From Anagrus nilaparvatae (lineage: Eukaryota > Arthropoda > Insecta > Hymenoptera > Mymaridae): DNA of 64,000 nucleotides. Of the stretch, positions 45,387 through 56,177 are shown piece by piece. The stretch lies in NCBI GenBank assembly GCA_022575985.1, contig JAKSXM010000014.1, positions 11,532,001 through 11,596,000 on the forward strand, given 5' to 3'. Positions within the stretch are counted from its first letter, which is position 1. Every line of letters begins with the position of its first letter. The notes below the pieces were generated by a model that was given only the letters and a program-made list of their open reading frames with translations, was not told where the DNA came from and made no database searches. The position numbers and the translations under genes are program-made.

Positions 45387-45954
45387 CTTTTTTTTAATTT
45401 AAATAAATTTTTAAAATAAAATAAGTAATTAACAAAATTATTTATTTAAAAATAATTCAATTTTATAATTAAAAAAATTATAAAAAATAAATTAAAAAAA
45501 AAAAAAAATTATTTATAATAAATAATAATTGAAAGAAAAAATTAATAATTAATAAAGAAATATTTGTTTTCTACTTTATAAATAACAAATTATAGTAGGA
45601 CGTCCTCATAGACGCCCTAGAAGTCTCATAAAAATACGTCCTGCAATACGTCCCACAGGGACAGCTCAAGCATCTCTTCTACGATAGAATTTTTAATGCC
45701 GACTTGACAGTAGAAAAGACAGAAAATTTGTCAAAAAATAGTTTATTTTATTTAAAATTATAGTATAGCATTACAAAGCTAATTCTTATTTCAAGAATCA
45801 AGTTCAGCTTTTTGGAAAATTCATACAAACTTAAAAAATTAAAAAATCTAGAAGTTACTACGGAAGCTTGTAAAGTTTTTTTTTGATTTCTTCTAAAGTA
45901 CAATTACTATTAATTTGCATTTTCGACAGACTATAGCTTTTTCAGGAGAAAATT
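45387..45954. other. AT-rich spacer with ACGTCC-rich patch
   Basis: 45,400-45,590 is nearly pure A/T. 45,596-45,660 holds several ACGTCC/ACGCCC words. CTTGACAGTAGAAAAGACAG at ~45,702 recurs in the same orientation near 46,549, inside the right arm of the fold-back element. Confidence 0.5.
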
Positions 45955-46703
45955 CTTTAAATATTTTAATTAATGACTCTATCGCTCATAATTGACAAGA
46001 ATATTAATTTGACGATTTTTTCGACCTAAAAAGCTAATTAATAAATCTATAATTTATTAAACTAGATATGATACGTGGATGCAATCTGCAATTACTTTTT
46101 TTATTTTAACGTATCAAGCAGTTTTAAATAATTTTTATTAATAATTTTTTTTTAAACTTAATTTCATCGAAATTAATGTTTTAAAAACATAGAGATGTTT
46201 GTAATAATATTTTTGCCTAAAAAAGGCGAGCAATAGAGTCAATAATTAAAATATTCAAAATGGTTGTTGACCAAGAATTAACCGATAATTTCAAGAAAAG
46301 AGTCTTTCTGGATAGCGAATGTCTACCTTCCCGTAGCTCAGTGTTAGAGTGTCAGACTAGTAATCTGAAGGTCGTGGATTCGCATCCACCAGGAGGGATT
46401 TTTTTCTTCAAAATTTTTCTGCCTTTTTCTGTCTTTTGTAGGCTAAAAATATTATTTCTAACATCCCTATGTTTTTAAAAAATTAATTTCGATGAAATTG
46501 AATTTTTAAAAAAATTATTAATAAAAATTATTTAAAACTTAATGCTAACTTGACAGTAGAAAAGACAGCAAATTTGCTTGATATGCTAAAATAAAAAAAG
46601 TGAATGCAGATGGCATCCACGTATCATGTCGAGTTTAATAAACTATAGATTTATTAAATAGCTCCCTAGGTCGAAAAATTCGTCAAATTAAAATTCTTTA
46701 AAT
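45955..46703. repeat. Fold-back element with tRNA-Thr-like gene in the loop
   Basis: The left arm (about 46,000-46,240) and right arm (about 46,420-46,703) are inverted copies, sharing for example ATACGTGGATGC(A/C)ATCTGCA and TTTCATCGAAATTAAT. The right arm has a ~35-bp extra segment (46,541-46,576). A further inverted pair links 45,955-45,985 (AATTAATGACTCTATCGCTC) with 46,227-46,256. A tRNA-like gene occupies the unpaired centre. Confidence 0.8.
46327..46397 (+). tRNA. tRNA-Thr(AGT)-like gene
   Basis: D-arm GCTC/GAGT. Anticodon arm TCAGA-CTAGTAA-TCTGA pairs fully, with anticodon AGT at 46,359-46,361. T-arm GTGGA/TCCAC closes a 6-base loop (TTCGCA). Acceptor CTTCCCG/CAGGAGG pairs at six of seven positions, including one G-T. 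A seven-T Pol III terminator follows (46,399-46,405). The short T-loop and mismatch suggest a pseudogene or divergent copy. Confidence 0.65.
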
Positions 46704-47408
46704 TTTATTAGGAATTTAATTAGTAAGTATTAACGAAATATTTTTATTGGTATATATGTATAGTAAGTAAACTATAATTTTGCCCTTGTCAAAAAACCAG
46801 TAAAATATTTTTGAAAGCAGAATTTAAACAGTAAATTTTTTGAAATAGCCAAACCCAAGTCTGAAATTATTTGTTTAATTTTTTTATTTATAAATTTTTG
46901 ATTAAGGTACATTGTACATTGGATTGTATAAAAAAATAAATCGATTTTAAAAAAAATTTTTTTTTGAATTACTTATACTCTTAAAAATCACCTGTTAAAA
47001 TATTTTAATAAAATTCAAACATTTAAACGATCCAAAATGAATTTTACCGATCACGCTTCGTATGTGTAACACAGCAAAAAATAACTTTAAACGCGTTTTA
47101 CTCGAAACTACTTTTTTTCAAATGGCCGCAAGGTGGTCTCAGGATTGGCTGGTCCGATTTCAAACAAAATTGGTGGGTTTTATTCGTCTAGATATATTAC
47201 GTAACAATTAACCACTTTTTCATTAAAAAAAATTTTAATAAAAAATTCTAATAACTTTTTAAAATTGAAATGAAATTTAAAATTGAAAAATGAGGGTGGC
47301 TCAAAACAGTAATTTAAAAATTTTTTTAAAAAGCTTTAAATATGACTCGGGGTACTTTTGTTTTTTATAATTGCTGGTTAAAAAAATCCTGGTATCAGGA
47401 CACAAAAT
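46704..47408. other. AT-rich spacer, no gene seen
   Basis: Intergenic. A GC-richer stretch at 47,120-47,165 has no recognised meaning. It may hold the 5' end of the MULE, but no TIR was found. Confidence 0.5.
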
Positions 47409-49090
47409 GTGTTTCACCCGCCTTTAATAACAAAAAAACTCCTTTTTGAGGGCTGTTTTTGCAATTTTTCTTCTAAAAATGGATTAATTAACTGCTACAG
47501 GGAGACTCTAGCTGTGGCAAAGAAAAATGGAACGAGGCATTTTTCGTTACATATGGAAAATTGGAGGAACATCATACTGGAAAAGCAGAAATAATTGCGG
47601 TGCACGAGCCATAATAGTAGGAGGTCCTGATAACATTGAAGTTAAAAAAGATGGACATCTTCATGATCCTACGCACGGTCCCAATCCAGAGGAAGTTGAA
47701 GCTGAAAGAGTAATCACAGGTATGAAAAGAGCAGCCGAAGAACACCCTGAGGCACCACCATCTCACATAATACGTACGGCTCTTAGAGGAGTTACCACAG
47801 GTTATTCATATTTAAATATGCGTTTAAATGTACGTTATATTGCAGAATAAGTAATATTTTTTTATTAAATTTGTACTGAATAGGTGTCTTAGCAGAATTG
47901 CCTGAAAGAATAAATTTGAAAAAAGGAAGTAGTTGCATTAGGCTTCGTAACATGCCTTCAAATCAGACAAGAATGGAAGATTTAGAAGAGATCCCTACTG
48001 AGTTTAGAAAAAAATTATCTGGGGAAACATTTTTATTATTTGATTCATATGAAAAAGATGATAATGGGAATGGAAGGATTATAATTTATGCTACTGTAGA
48101 AAATTTAAAAAATTTATTCAAAAGCGATGTTTGGTTCGTGGACGGTACCTTCAGGTGCTCTCCGTCTATTTTTTATCAAGTATTTGCCATAATGGGCTCA
48201 ATTAATCAAATTACTGCTAGAGAGACTCGTTCAATCGGAATGCCATATGTTTATTCTCTGCTTGAAAATAAAACAGAAGATGCATATAGAAAAGTTTTTG
48301 ATGTTATTCTTGAAAAGGCACAAGAACATAATATAACTATAAAATTACCATCGGTAGTTATGACCGATTTTGAGGTTGGAATTATTAATGCAGCAAAAGT
48401 GTGATTGGAGCGAATACAGTTCGTTGTTGTCTTTTTCACCTAGCGCAAGCAGTTTATCGACGTGTACAATCTGAAGGATTACAACAACAATATGCAGATC
48501 CAGAAGATTCCAGCATTAGAGATGCTGCACGATTACTTATAGCTTTAGCTTATTTACCATCAGAAGATATTGAGAAAGGGCTAGAAGCTGTAGAGGATGA
48601 TATGCCTGATGAATTAAAAACCATTTATGACTATTTTGAAAGAACGTACGTTCGAAATCGAGTTAGAAGAGGACGTGGAAGACCTCGCATTGTCGCCCCT
48701 CGATATATTCCACAACTATGGAGTCACTATGATTCCGTAATACAGGGAACTGCAAGAACCAATAATATATCAGAGGGGTGGCACAACCATCTTCAAGTGT
48801 TAATCGGAAAAGACCATCCAAGCTTTTACAATTTTCTCGTTGAGCTACAAAAGGAACAAGCAGATGTAGAAATTCTTATTTGTCAGTTGCAGCTAGGACA
48901 AAAAATAAGAAAGTATCGAGACCCCAAAAGAAAAAAGATCGAAGAGAAAAGTGCAAAAATTGTTTCAAAATATAATGAATATATTGAGAATAATGATATT
49001 TTAACCTACTTAAAATCACTAAGTTATAATATTAAAAATGTAAAATTGTATGTAAATTTATTTTATAAAAAGTATACAAATTTATTTTAG
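47409..49090 (+). pseudogene. MULE transposase with FLYWCH-type zinc finger
   Basis: The N-terminal FLYWCH-like finger (47,540-47,672) reads FRYIWKIGGTSYWKSRNNCG, ARAIIV and HLHDPTH (W-C-H pattern). A candidate short intron (GTAATA...GAATAG, ~47,850-47,883) precedes PERINLKKGSS, DLEEIPTEFRKKL, GRIIIYATVENLKNLF, VWFVDGTFRCSPSIFYQVFA (first D) and VVMTDFEVGIINAA (second D). A GT duplication at ~48,390 shifts frame. Then CCLFHLAQAVYRRVQ and RTNNISEGWHNHLQVLIGK (E region) run to 49,090. Apart from the 2-base shift it is nearly complete. Confidence 0.8.
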
Positions 49091-50300
49091 AAAAAATGTC
49101 TTTATAAAAAAAAATTTTTTAGAAAACATTATTTTTAGAAAATAAATTTTTAGACCGTGTAACCGTGTACCCCAACCATGCACGTATATGTATTGCATAA
49201 CATATATGCATATACGTGTGTATAAAAATAAATAAAGCCGTCCGCATATATGCACACGCCCGAGCAACGATGACGACATACGTATATAAATAAAGTATAC
49301 GTATATACATGCAATTATTTTAAAATAATTAATTGTCGCCGCCAAACACAGAGAGCAGTAGCTGACGGGCAGAAGATATAATATACAATAAGATAGGCGA
49401 ACGAGCACGTTAATTAAAAAGAGAAGAAAAGAAAGGGGAAGAAGTTCTCGCAGAAAGCGTACGACTAGCAACAAGTGCACGCATATATTAAATTATTACA
49501 AGTGACTTCGGATTGTTTAAATTGTTTAAATTTTGGACCAAAAGTCACGTAAAACCCTTCCGGTTTGTAAATAATATTATTTAATTTTGTAATTAATAAA
49601 ATAGTCGCGACTTTAAAACAAGGTGTCAATAAATAAAAAAGGTGATACATAAAGTTCGTAGAATACGACCAACGGCGGTCTCTCTTAAAGAAGCTTTTAG
49701 CAGCCGTTAAAAGAGGTATAGAGTTTAACTCCCTCGAGCGCAACCTGCCAAATCAAATAATCTCACGAGAAGCCACAAGTCGTTGTCAAACGCTTTCAGC
49801 TGCAGCCGCCGTCTCCAAGAGTTCAAGCATCTTCGAGTGAATCAGCGAACCGGTAAAATATACACGTGCTTCTCGATTCAGCGTGTGTGCTCGTGGCTCG
49901 GTTTATATATGTACATAAGTGATTAAATTTTAGATGTTAAAATTATAATAAAATTTAAGCCTAAGGGCAAATTATTAATTAAATAAATGATTCAGTTAAA
50001 TTCATTAAATAATCAAAAATAGTGTATGTTTTATTAGTGTATGTTCATGTTCCGCATATTACTTATTCTAACTCCGTATTTAGGACTCCCCTACTTTCCG
50101 AGGAGATGATTTTCATGCGAGAGCTAGCCTGCATAACGAGGTAAGGTAGGTCATTCCTCCACATTACTATTATGATTATGAGCCAGTAATACCGGCGCGT
50201 ATTCGCAGTTAAAAGACGATCTTTAATAAATTTGTTAACTTACATACACGCGCCCAAAAATATTCGCATTATTTAATTAAAAATTATTAATTTAAAAAGT
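49091..50300. other. Spacer with possible solo LTR
   Basis: From ~49,155 (TGTAACCGTGTACCCC) the composition changes: less AT-rich, purine-rich AGAGAAGAAAAGAAAGGGGA near 49,420, and ATTTAGGACTCCCCTACTTT near 50,080. The start and the CTCCCCTACTTTCC word resemble Gypsy-type LTR ends, but no partner is in the window. The open frames here are not supported as genes. Confidence 0.3.
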
Positions 50301-51027
50301 GCCATCGGAAATAATCAAGGACCTCCAAGGGATCATGAATAGAGCCAGAATCGCTGGTGGGTTATTACAAAAGATTGTTCGTAAATACGAGTTCTAGCTC
50401 TCCTATGACTCTGGTCACTATGACATATGGCTCCAAGATATATCCCAAGCGTTCCAACAAGGTTCAGGCAATTGCAACGTTCAGGCCACGTGTGCAGAGA
50501 AAACTTATATCTATAAATTGCTACCTCTCCCTTAATAACGAGGATGAGGTGCTCGCTTAAAAACTCGCCAGCATTGAATGCCATCTGACAAAGCAAGGCT
50601 CGTGAAAAATGCATTCAAATTAGCCAGGTGGAACGACATGCTTTGATCCCTCGAGTAGGACTTTTGGATAACCAGATACCCGAGGAAAGTCCTGAAACAC
50701 TTACGAGACCGACCGGATGCTGCTCTATCACCCTATGGCAGGCAGCAGAGAGTTTTGAGTGCAGGCATCGGGCAAGGCTTAGTTCTCGGGCCGGACTTAT
50801 GGAATGCCTTTTACGACGGCCTGTTGCGCGTCGTACTCACAGAAGGAGGTTTACTGATCAAGTACGCTGACGACGTGGCTCTAACTATAGAGGCTAGGGA
50901 CATGGAAGTAGCCCAAGAGAGGTTGAACCAGGTCAAGAGACAGATTAACCTCTGGATTAACGCTTCCAAAATGGACATCATACTGATGCGTGATGACCCG
51001 TCGCAGGGTTCCGCAGGGTTCCGCTGA
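50301..51027 (+). pseudogene. R1-clade ORF2 relic with internal deletion
   Basis: First the ORF2 start and endonuclease remains: DLQGIMNRARIAGGLLQKIV, then GNCNVQATCAEKTYI and LAS-IE (compare the copy at 54.2-54.8 kb). At ~50,600 it jumps to the RT: FKLARWNDML, QRVLSAGIGQGLVLGPDLWN, AFYDGLLRVV and IKYADDVALTIE, ending NLWINASKMDIILM. The middle of ORF2 (~1.2 kb) is missing. Confidence 0.8.
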
Positions 51028-51029
51028 AG

Positions 51030-51889
51030 TTAAGTGAAGATATTAAGCTGAGAATGAGCAAAAGACTCGTTACTATCTTGCTTCAATTTGACTTCAGTAA
51101 AGCATTTGACACAGTCTTCCCGATAAAACTCTTACTGAAGCTTAAAGATTTGGGATTTTCAAAAAGTGAACTTAAGTGGATAAAATCCTATCTTGAGGAC
51201 AGGCAGTTATAAGTTGTTTCCAAAACTACATCTTCTGATTCTCGTAAAATTAACCTAGGCGTGCCTGAAGGTTCGGTTCTTGGCCCCCTTCTCTTCTGCT
51301 TATACATGAATGACTTGAAAGACTTTCTAGATCCTAATATCTTTCGTCTATTGTATGCTGATGACCTACTAGTGTACATTCAGGTAAAGCCTGAAGATAT
51401 ACTTGAGGGAATTAATACAATCAATGTAGTGGCTAGAAATGTAACACACTGTACTAAAAAGGTTTCACTTCTTCTGAATCCTGACAAGACGAAAGCCATA
51501 TATTTCGGCTCGGGGTTTTTTGTTGATCAACTTGATAAACAAAATCTCCCATTGATATGGGTGATAACGTTATCGTTCTTTTTGTACACGAAGTTAAGAG
51601 TCTTGGAGTTATACTAGACAGTAAACTTTCCTGGGAACCCCATGTAACTACTGTGGGGAAAAAAGTTAATAAAATACTTTATACCTTGAGATTCATCAAG
51701 CACTGTACGTCAGAAAATCTTCAATTGCGCCTTATACAAGCTCTAGTCACACCTCACCTAGATTACTGTTGTACTGTTTTTCTTGACCTTAATAATGTAT
51801 TAAAAGAGAGAATTCACAGGCTTAGTAATATTGGCATCAGATATATCTTTGGTATTAAAAAGGATGTTCAAGTAACCCCGTACAGGTAA
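51030..51889 (+). pseudogene. Second non-LTR reverse transcriptase relic (Jockey/CR1-like)
   Basis: Different family from R1: LLQFDFSKAFDTVFPIKLLL, GFSKSELKWIKSYLEDRQ, then VPEGSVLGPLLFCLYMNDLK, FRLLYADDLLVYIQ (catalytic YADD) and LLLNPDKTKAIYFGS. After a frame change, EVKSLGVILDSKLSWEPHV and LVTPHLDYCC. It directly follows the R1 relic. No endonuclease or gag is attached; one stop and at least one frameshift. Confidence 0.8.
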
Positions 51890-52504
51890 AATCTCAACTG
51901 ACTGTCTGGCACTGGTTGATCCTTAGGTAATTGTTATTTAAGTCTTTACCTTATACATGTAAATATTAGGTTGTTCACTAAAAAAAAAAAGTGCGCCAAA
52001 AATGTTCTTCCTGAAGTATGTTGACGTTTAGGTGATAAAATGATCGCATACCAATTTTCAGCTCATTTAAGAACAATTTCGGGGTCGCACAAACCCAGGG
52101 TAGCTCTCAAGTGGTTGGCTAATATCGACAATTAGTGCGAACCACAAAAATTTTTTTCAAAATACGTTTTCTATGCTTCCTAATATGTTTTCGGTGTCGC
52201 TAAACTCGAAAATGAGATTCTCAGAGTCCGAAAATACCTTAATAACCCTTAAACACCGAAAACACCCCTTTTTTTACCAAAAATTTTTGGATTTTATAGC
52301 GAAAATCGTATATATTCAAAACATCTGGATTATAAATTACAATTCATGACTTAAAACTGTTGAAAAAATACCGAAAACTTCTTCCGTTTATTCCAACGCA
52401 ATTGTCTTTAGGCAATTTTTCAAATAACGCTGTCTTATTACAATTATACCAAAATACTATCGTTTGGTTTCTTTTTTTTGGTATAAATTCTACCTTTCAA
52501 ACGC
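51890..52504. other. Spacer, no gene seen
   Basis: Contains unclassified, moderately GC sequence at 52,000-52,260 (GGTCGCACAAACCC, TCGACAATTAGTGCG) that may be part of another repeat. No coding evidence. Confidence 0.45.
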
Positions 52505-54194
52505 CACAAAATATGTTGGCCATGAGCCTTGACAAGGAGGATGCAATCGACGCGGCAAATTGTTCCCAGAAGTTCAGCTTGTTATCAAGCAGAACTCCCA
52601 GGTACTTAACCGATGTCTTGGCTTGGATCGTGTGAGGGTATCCACCATCATCGACATTTACATCGATGTCCGTGGAAATTGTTGTTCGACGGGTCAGCAG
52701 TACAATCTCCGTTTTTGGGATCGCGAGCTGGAGCCCGTGCTCGCCCATCCAGAGGTTGATCTGTCTCATGACTAGATTCAACCTCTCCTGGGTTACCTTC
52801 ATGTCCCTGCCGGTGATGGTCAGAGCCACGTCGTCCGCGTACCCGATTAGAGAAGCTCCTTCCGGGAGGTGAACGCGCAACAGGCCATCGTAAAAGGCGT
52901 TCCACAGGTCCGGTCCGAGAACCGAACCTTGGGCAATGCCTGCACTCAGAACCCTCTGTCGCCTGCCATCGAGCGTATCGGAGAGCAGTCTCCGGTCCCA
53001 TAGGTAGTCCTTTATTACGTTACCCAGATACCTGGGTATCCGGAAATCGTACTCGAGAGATCGGATCATGTCATCCCACCTGGCCGAATTGAAAGCGTTT
53101 TTGACGTCCAGCGTTACAAGAAGAACGTCTTTGCGAATTGCAGGCCACTTTTCCCTCTCAGCCTCTACGGTATCCATGACACGCCGGATGGCGTCTATCG
53201 TGGAATGCCCCTCACGAAATCCATACTGCTTCTCGGAAAGGCCACCACCCTTCTCGATGGCTCTTCTCAACCTTGCCCGGAGCATGCTCTCCATCACCTT
53301 TCCGATGGTGTTTAATATGCACAAGGGTCTGTAAGATGATGGAGAGTCCGGGGCTCCACCTTTACCCTTGTTAAAATGCACGAGATGTGCCACCTTCCAC
53401 TGCCTTGGAAACACTCTTGACACCAAGCATGCATTAAAGATGCTTAACAGGATACCAGGGATTATTTTGACCGCTCCTTTGAGCACTTTCGCTGGTATCA
53501 CGTCCGGCCCCGGCGCCTTGCCATTTTTCATGGCCTTGATGGCCTTCACCATCGCTTCCTCGCTGAATAACGGCACTTCCTCCCTGGGTATCGCCTCTAC
53601 CGGATTTTCCCGGATGGGCCGCTCAGGGAAAAGAGCGCCGATGATTCGAACCGCGTCCATCATGTTGTCAGACCCTAGGTTCAACTTGCCCATTACGACT
53701 TTGTAACCAAGACCTCAGGGGTCTTTGTTTACATCCTCGCGTAATGAACGCAGGCATCGAGCCTTGCTTTGACGGATAGCTTTGGCCAGCCGGTGTTTAG
53801 CATCCTTGGGTTCCTGGGAAAGTGCAGCAGCCTCGGGCCTGTCCCGTGCTCTTTGCGCCCGTCGTCGCGTCCTGTGGCACTCCTTGCGGAGCTCCGCTAT
53901 TTCTGATGTCCACCAGTAAACTGGCTTTCTCCCTTTCTAGGGCCTTCGACGAGGCATAGATGCGTCACACGCCCCTCGCAATAGAGACGTTACTTTCTTG
54001 ACTAAGATTTCAGCCTCGCGGGGACCTGTAGCTTCTCCATGCCAAGCGGGGACGGACGACGACTCCATTCGAAGATACTCTTCGAACTTGTCCTCGTCCA
54101 TCTTTGGTACATTCCAACCCAAGGGACGCCTCTTGTACGGAGGCCGTTGGGAGATTCCCTCAAGCACCCGGAAGGTGGTCGCTACCATAACCAT
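52505..54194 (-). pseudogene. R1-clade reverse transcriptase
   Basis: Starts with RRPLGWNVPKMDEDKFEEYL. Two Trp codons of the sister copy are stops here (TAG at ~53,937, TGA at ~53,715), then an open 398-codon run. Motifs: GKAPGPDVIPAKVLK, SYRPLCILNTIGKVMES, KQYGFREGHSTIDAI, LLVTLDVKNAFNSARWDDM, GIAQGSVLGPDLWNAFYDGL, GYADDVALTITG (YADD intact) and SVKYLGVLLDNKLNFWEQF. It breaks off after SSLSRLMANI. Confidence 0.9.
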
Positions 54195-54834
54195 CCATCA
54201 TCGTCCATTCGCCGATTCTCCCAGACGCACCTTCTGTTGCAAAGGTTATGTCTGGGATAAAGGCACCCCAACCTGCACTCTCGTAGGTGGGCCGGTTTCC
54301 TCTATTTTGGACCACTAGTTTGCATCTAGTGGCCATTTCTAGTACCTGCTGTCCCCTAAAATTGGTCGTCGGCATGCCCCATTCTAAGGCCCTAGTGTTA
54401 TAGTCACCAGTAAGGATAACGCTTCCAGTTACCGTCCGAACCGTGTTCTCGATGCTGGCCAGCTTTGTAGCCAGCACTTCCGAGCTATCGTTTGGGGAGA
54501 GGTAGCAACTTATATAAGTTGTCTCCCCGCACGTGACCCAAACGTGGCAATTGCCTTTTCCTTTTCTGGTCAAGGACGTTTGGGCGCTACCCCGGAGCCA
54601 TATGGCGCAACAGCCAGTGTCATTTTAGTTTAGCCAGTACTTGTGGTTCATGTTGTATGATTGCTCGCTTAGTAAGAGGATACTTGAATCCTCTTCACGG
54701 GCAATCTGTTCCAACAAAGCACCAGCTTCCCGGGCTTGATTCATGTTCCCTTGTAGAATTGGAGAATTAGAATTAGAATTAGAATTAGAATTAGAATTAG
54801 AATTAGAATTAGAATTCATGTTCCCATTGATCAT
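54160..54834 (-). pseudogene. R1-clade ORF2 start and APE endonuclease
   Basis: ATG at 54,834-54,832 overlaps the ORF1 stop as ATGA. It reads MINGNMNSNSNS... through a hexanucleotide-encoded Asn-Ser run, then PILQGNMNQAREAGALLEQI, SSILLLSEQ, an in-frame TAA at ~54,625, NDTGCCAIWLRGSAQTSL, TYISCYLSPNDSSEV, VILTGDYNTRALEWGM (GDxN motif), FIPDITFA and DGYGSDH (SDH motif). A frameshift at ~54,175 leads to the RT. Nicks target DNA in active relatives. Confidence 0.85.
54766..54816. repeat. GAATTA/TTCTAA hexanucleotide microsatellite inside ORF2
   Basis: Perfect 6-bp repeats (AGAATT) of about 8 units, translating to Asn-Ser on the minus strand just after the ORF2 start codon. Confidence 0.9.
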
Positions 54835-55615
54835 TTCCGATGACACTTATTCCTTGCCGCAGCCAGAGCCTCCCGGTAGCTGGGGCAGTTTTCTTCTCCG
54901 GCATAGTGCTCCGTAGAGCACTTGTCGTCCCTATTCTTGCAGAGGAAACACTCGGGCGTTTGCTTGTGGCATTCGCTTTTTTTATGGCCGTCATCGCCAC
55001 ATTCAAGGCACGCTTTTCTTCGGTCTGGGCCTTTGCAGACATACTGGTATGTCCATAGCCCAGACATCTAAAGCAGTCGCTCGAAGGCGCACTCTGTTAG
55101 AAGCCCAGCCAATTGATATTCTTTCCTTCTTGGCCAGGCGTAGAGCATCAACCTCAAGCAGCTCTACCACTGCCATTTGGCTCGTAGTGCCTTTAGTTTT
55201 GAAAATGCAGACTGGGGGTAGTGGATCTCCACGTTCCATTCCTATTTCTTTGGCAACGGCTTCCCTGATCTCCCGTTCGTTCGTGACCCCATCCAGATCT
55301 CGGATTTCGAGTTTCAGCATGGGGATCATATCCCGAACGTTCGAATCAGGGCCCGTTACCGATTGAACCGCTTCCTGTAGTTTTCCGAAATCGTCTATCG
55401 ATACCAGCTCGATCAGGACGCTGCCGCCTTGCGTCTTACGGATTCGGTGAACCTTAGCCCCCGAATCTTCGAGCATGACGTTCTTCTTGATGTTGAGAAG
55501 AGTCTCTTCGTACGTATGGCCTGCTGCTGGTTTTATAAGTAGTAAGTTTATAAGTTTTATAAGTTTTATAAGCTTTCTGCTTCTTTTTGGGTTTTTCCCA
55601 GGCGTCCACTATGTT
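54831..55615 (-). pseudogene. R1-clade gag (ORF1) with CCHC knuckles
   Basis: From ~55,530 the minus frame reads PAAGHTYEETLLNIKKN, then MLEDSGAKVHRIRKTQGGSV, LKLEIRDLDGVTNEREIREA and ERISIGWASNRVRLRATAL. A frameshift near 55,050 moves it to the frame holding QYVCKGPDRRKACLECGDDG (C-x2-C), HKKSEC, FLCKNRDDKCS and HYAGEENC. The stop at 54,831 overlaps the ORF2 start. An upstream TTATAAAAC microsatellite (55,530-55,575) lies in or just before coding sequence. Confidence 0.8.
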
Positions 55616-56048
55616 TGGCATTTTTTCTACCTGGACCTGACACTCGCCCCTTTCTACCCGACGCTCTACGCCTGGCCAAAAAGGGCAAAATCCAGATCAG
55701 CTGGGCATCGAGTAGAGTGCGCCTCCATGCAGACGTGAGGAGCTGCTACAAATGTTTGGGCTATGGACATAGCCAATATGTCTGCAAAGGCCCAGGCAGA
55801 AGTAAGGCGTGTTTAAAGTTTGACAAAGATGTGCCATAAGACGTGCAGACGTGAGGCGCTGCTACAAATGTTTGGGCTATGGACATAGCCAATATATCTG
55901 CAAAGGCCCAGACAGAAGTAAGACGTGTTTAAAGTGTGACGAAGATGGCCATAAGAGGCCAGAGTGCAGCAAGGATAAGCCTTGCTTCCTCTGCAAGACC
56001 AGAAAGGATAAATGCTCCACGGAGCACTATTGTAACAATCAGTTTTAG
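55616..56048 (+). pseudogene. R1-clade gag fragment with duplicated zinc knuckle
   Basis: The plus frame reads LAKKGKIQISWASSRVRLHA, then CYKCLGYGHSQYVCKGPGRS (C-x2-C-x4-H-x4-C). A 116-bp segment beginning GCAGACGTGAGG at 55,729 is repeated from 55,845, giving a second CYKC knuckle, then CLKCDEDGHKRPEC and CFLCKTRKDKCSTEH. 116 is not a multiple of three, so the duplication shifts frame. Confidence 0.8.
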
Positions 56049-56177
56049 CTGATGTATACAATTTAATTCTAGTTTTAGGAAGATTTGTCCAATTCTTCCA
56101 GGGCTTGTAACTAGCTAATATTTCAGAAAAGTTACTCAAAATGATGATTGAATTAACTTTTCTTTAATAATAAAAAC
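56049..56177. other. Spacer, no gene seen
   Basis: Short AT-rich junction between the gag fragment and the mini-element. Confidence 0.5.

Larger units (their letters stand above)
52505..55615 (-). mobile_element. R1-clade non-LTR retrotransposon, minus strand, 3'-truncated
   Basis: Minus strand order: gag/ORF1 (55,615-54,831), ORF2 endonuclease (54,834-54,170) and RT (54,194-52,505). The RT end, CCHC box, 3' UTR and poly-A are absent, which is unusual for target-primed insertion and points to a later break at 52,505. It is the sister of the copy at 40.9-43.5 kb. At ~55,615 it meets a plus-strand gag fragment head to head. Confidence 0.85.

Noticed and set aside
49091..50300. Protein gene on the minus strand (frames at 49,082-49,480 and 49,465-49,743)
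   Set aside because: Composition follows TATACG-rich simple sequence; no domain, start context or splice support.
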